NCBI GenBank assembly: GCA_003156615.1
Contig: PMHI01000303.1
Span: 6,715-14,295 of the forward strand
Source: Acidobacteriaceae bacterium
Lineage (GTDB): Bacteria > Acidobacteriota > Terriglobia > Terriglobales > SbA1
Length of the DNA stretch: 7,581 bases
Direction: 5' to 3'
The translations under genes were made by a program, and so were the position numbers. The number at the start of each line of letters is the position of its first letter. Within the stretch, counting starts at the first letter, position 1. Positions 6,018-7,581 of this stretch are shown here, in pieces. Below the pieces are notes generated by a model that had not been told where the DNA came from, did not search any database, and saw only the letters and a program-made list of their open reading frames with translations.

Positions 6018-6034
6018 TTTCCGGCGTCCGGAAA
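6018..6034 (+). terminator. Hairpin after the 259-aa gene, possible weak terminator
   Basis: TTTCCGG-CGT-CCGGAAA is a perfect 7-bp stem with a 3-nt loop, 19 bp after the TGA stop. The sequence downstream (AATCGCAAGC) lacks a U-tract, so it is not a classic intrinsic terminator and could instead be an mRNA 3' stabiliser. A direct repeat GGCGTCCGG overlaps it (6008-6016 and 6023-6031). Confidence 0.35.
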
Positions 6035-6123
6035 ATCGCAAGCGAGTTGCCTCGGGCTCGGAAGCCGGGCATGGAATCTGTTACCCTTCCTTCCGCATCA
6101 AGATTGCAATCTGAGAATCCGGC

Positions 6124-7311
6124 ATGAGCCCTCACGGCAGCATTCCCGCGGCTATCTTCGGCATCGTCATCATCTGTGTGGTGCTTCTGGACGCGTTTGA
6201 GACGGTGGTGCTGCCGCGGCGGGTGACGCGGCACTTCCGGCTGACGGCATGGTTCTACCGGCGCACCTGGATTCCGTGGAAGAAGATTGCCGGCCGCATC
6301 CGGACTCCTTCGCGGCAGCAAAGTTTTCTGGGATACTTCGGACCGCTGTCACTGATTTTGCTGATGGAGTTTTGGGCCGTGAGTCTGATTTTCGGCTTCG
6401 GCCTGTTGCAATACGGCATTGGCGGGCACGAACAACTGGGCAAAGAGCCGCTCACGTTTGGCCGGATCATCTATCACAGCGGGGAGACGTTCTTCACCCT
6501 GGGCTACGGCGACATTGTGCCCACGTCGAGTCTGGCGCGCGCACTTTCGGTGATCGAAGCCGGGATGGGCTTCGCGTTTCTTGGGGTGGTCATCGGATAC
6601 CTGCCGGTGGTGTACGCTTCGTTTTCGCGGCGAGAGATTCAGATCTCCATGCTCGACGCCCGCGCGGGATCGCCACCGACGGCGGTGGAACTGCTGGTGC
6701 GGCTGGCGGGGGCCTCGGAGAATCCGATGATCGATCAAAAGGTTCTCGATACAGTTCTGCGCGACTGGGAACGCTGGGCGGGGGAATTGCTGGAGAGCGG
6801 TATTTCTTATCCGGTGTTGAGCTTTTTTCGTTCGCAGCATAGCAACCAGTCGTGGCTGGGAGCGCTGATGACGATGCTGGACGTCACCTCGCTTTTGCTG
6901 GTCGGCATCGAAGGGATTCAGCCCGGGCAGGCGAAGCTGACTTTCGCCATGGCTCGGCATGCGGCCGTGGATCTGGCGCAGGTGGTGAATGCGCGTTACG
7001 ATTCGCAGGCGGCGGAACGGCTCCCGGACGCCGGGTTCGACGCAGTGCGAGAGACGCTGGCGGCGGCGGGATTGAAATTGCGTAGTACTGACGAAGCGCG
7101 ACAGAAGCTGACCAGGTTGCGGGCGATGTATGAACCCTACGTGCATTCGATGGCGAGAAATCTAATGGTGTCACTGCCTCCATGGCAACATCCGGCGATG
7201 GCGCGGGACAACTGGCAGGCGGGGCCCTGGGACCGGATCATCCAGGCCAAGGGATTGGCGGTGCTGGGTCAGAAACCCCTGCTGCCCCGGGGCAGTGAGG
7301 ATCATTTCTAG
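6124..7311 (+). CDS. Potassium channel-like membrane protein (Ion_trans_2) with long C-terminal cytosolic domain
   Basis: This 395-residue inner-membrane protein probably conducts K+. A first hydrophobic helix (about 8-30, IPAAIFGIVIICVVLLDAFETVVLP) is followed by a basic amphipathic stretch (31-66). Then come a membrane helix (73-97), a re-entrant pore helix, and the selectivity filter TLGYGD (125-130) in ETFFTLGYGDIVPTSSLARAL. The last membrane helix is 138-167 (ALSVIEAGMGFAFLGVVIGYLPVVY), with the usual glycines. The TM-P-TM core is that of two-TM bacterial K+ channels with one extra N-terminal helix. The 225-residue C-terminal part is mostly helical (ELLVRLAGASENP, DTVLRDWERWAGELLESG, ARHAAVDLAQVV) and shows no GxGxxG nucleotide-binding (RCK/TrkA-N) motif and no cNMP-binding motif, so the gating signal is unknown. 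The ATG at 6124 has only a weak GAGAA upstream. A tetramer is expected from the family. Ion selectivity beyond K+ cannot be judged. Confidence 0.85.
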   Translation: MSPHGSIPAAIFGIVIICVVLLDAFETVVLPRRVTRHFRLTAWFYRRTWIPWKKIAGRIRTPSRQQSFLGYFGPLSLILLMEFWAVSLIFGFGLLQYGIGGHEQLGKEPLTFGRIIYHSGETFFTLGYGDIVPTSSLARALSVIEAGMGFAFLGVVIGYLPVVYASFSRREIQISMLDARAGSPPTAVELLVRLAGASENPMIDQKVLDTVLRDWERWAGELLESGISYPVLSFFRSQHSNQSWLGALMTMLDVTSLLLVGIEGIQPGQAKLTFAMARHAAVDLAQVVNARYDSQAAERLPDAGFDAVRETLAAAGLKLRSTDEARQKLTRLRAMYEPYVHSMARNLMVSLPPWQHPAMARDNWQAGPWDRIIQAKGLAVLGQKPLLPRGSEDHF

Positions 7312-7317
7312 GCAATT

Positions 7318-7359
7318 GAGCGATCGGCGTGATAGTGCGACGGAAATCGCCGGCCGCTC
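7318..7359 (+). terminator. Imperfect inverted repeat after the channel gene
   Basis: GAGCGATCGGCG (7318-7329) can pair with CGCCGGCCGCTC (7348-7359): 5 bp, two mismatches, 5 bp, with an 18-nt loop. It begins 6 bp after the channel stop. There is no T-run after it, so termination is only suggested. Confidence 0.25.
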
Positions 7360-7397
7360 GAAATGGGCCTGCCGCGCGAGGCGGACGCCAAACCTCT

Positions 7398-7405
7398 GGT
7401 AGGAT
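7398..7405 (+). promoter_or_regulatory. Possible extended -10 just before kdsD
   Basis: TGGTAGGAT carries a TGn extension and a -10-like TAGGAT (7400-7405), ending 9 bp before the ATG at 7415. It would start transcription about 3 nt before the codon. No clear -35 is seen. The same bases contain AGGA, which could instead be an SD at a rather long 10-nt spacing. Confidence 0.3.
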
Positions 7406-7414
7406 CGCGTTTTC

Positions 7415-7581
7415 ATGAAAAACATTGGCGAGAACGTGGTGCGCATTGAGGCGGAGGCGCTACGCGCGCTGGCCGATCGCATTGGCGGGCCGATGGCGGC
7501 CGCGTTTCAGCGGGCCGTGGACTTGCTGTTTTCCTGCGCGGGACGCGTCGTGGTCACGGGGATGGGGAAGAGCGGGCTGAT
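7415..7581 (+). CDS. kdsD: Arabinose-5-phosphate isomerase KdsD/KpsF family, N-terminal part (runs off right edge)
   Basis: KdsD converts D-ribulose 5-phosphate to D-arabinose 5-phosphate, the first step toward KDO for the lipopolysaccharide core. The first 55 residues are present, against about 320-330 for the family. A helical lead (MKNIGENVVRIEAEALRALADRIGGPMAAAFQRAVDLLFSC, 1-41) is followed by the opening of a SIS sugar-phosphate domain, GRVVVTGMGKSGL (43-55), the family signature. The CBS pair expected downstream is outside the window, so a plain SIS-domain isomerase cannot be fully excluded. The start is ATG at 7415 with AGGA 10 nt upstream. It lies 103 bp after the channel gene on the same strand. 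Its presence supports a Gram-negative, LPS-bearing host. Confidence 0.88.
   Translation, partial: MKNIGENVVRIEAEALRALADRIGGPMAAAFQRAVDLLFSCAGRVVVTGMGKSGL

Noticed and set aside
6349..7146. Open frame of 265 codons on the minus strand
   Set aside because: It is antisense to the channel gene, rich in Arg/His/Gln, and has no domain signature. The plus-strand gene is far better supported.
7282..7295. Perfect 14-bp palindrome CTGCCCCGGGGCAG
   Set aside because: It lies inside the end of the channel coding region and has no loop. In such GC-rich DNA it is likely chance.

Overview
This window reads as a piece of chromosome from a GC-rich Gram-negative bacterium, most likely a soil Acidobacteriota of the Koribacter/Terriglobia type. 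That placement is inferred from the KDO/LPS gene, the RodZ architecture, the many small secreted proteins with A/P/K-rich tails, and a GC-rich intergenic hairpin sequence of a style I associate with that phylum. No search was run. There are no transposases, CRISPR arrays, tRNAs or rRNAs, so the window looks like ordinary core and lineage-specific chromosome.

Layout, left to right. (1) The 5' end of metK (SAM synthetase) is on the minus strand and runs off the left edge. Behind it lies a 327-bp gap with a plausible metK promoter, a leader of about 110 nt whose ribosome binding site sits in a small hairpin, and a GC-rich repeat-like sequence. (2) rodZ, the HTH/membrane morphogenesis protein, is on the minus strand. 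(3) A small secreted protein with a carboxypeptidase-regulatory-like fold follows on the minus strand, with a promoter so close to its ATG that the mRNA may be leaderless. (4) Divergent from it is a cytosolic GAF-GGDEF nucleotide cyclase on the plus strand, with its own good promoter and SD. (5) Convergent with the cyclase is a secreted 355-aa protein of unknown function on the minus strand. (6) On the plus strand come a secreted helical 259-aa protein with a Lys/Pro/Ala tail, a K+ channel-like membrane protein with a TLGYGD filter and a long non-RCK C-terminal domain, and the 5' end of a KdsD/KpsF arabinose-5-phosphate isomerase that runs off the right edge.

The most interesting item is the GAF-GGDEF enzyme. 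All catalytic residues and the RxxD inhibitory site are intact, but the Asp that normally reads guanine (PleD D344) is Ser237. That substitution is the diagnostic of the 'Hypr' GGDEF subfamily, which makes 3',3'-cGAMP (cyclic AMP-GMP) instead of, or as well as, c-di-GMP. The gene is therefore a candidate hybrid dinucleotide cyclase.

Most genes look like separate transcription units (alternating strands, 120-240 bp gaps), so there is no clear operon. Several relate to the cell envelope: rodZ (shape), three exported proteins, a channel, and kdsD (LPS core sugar).
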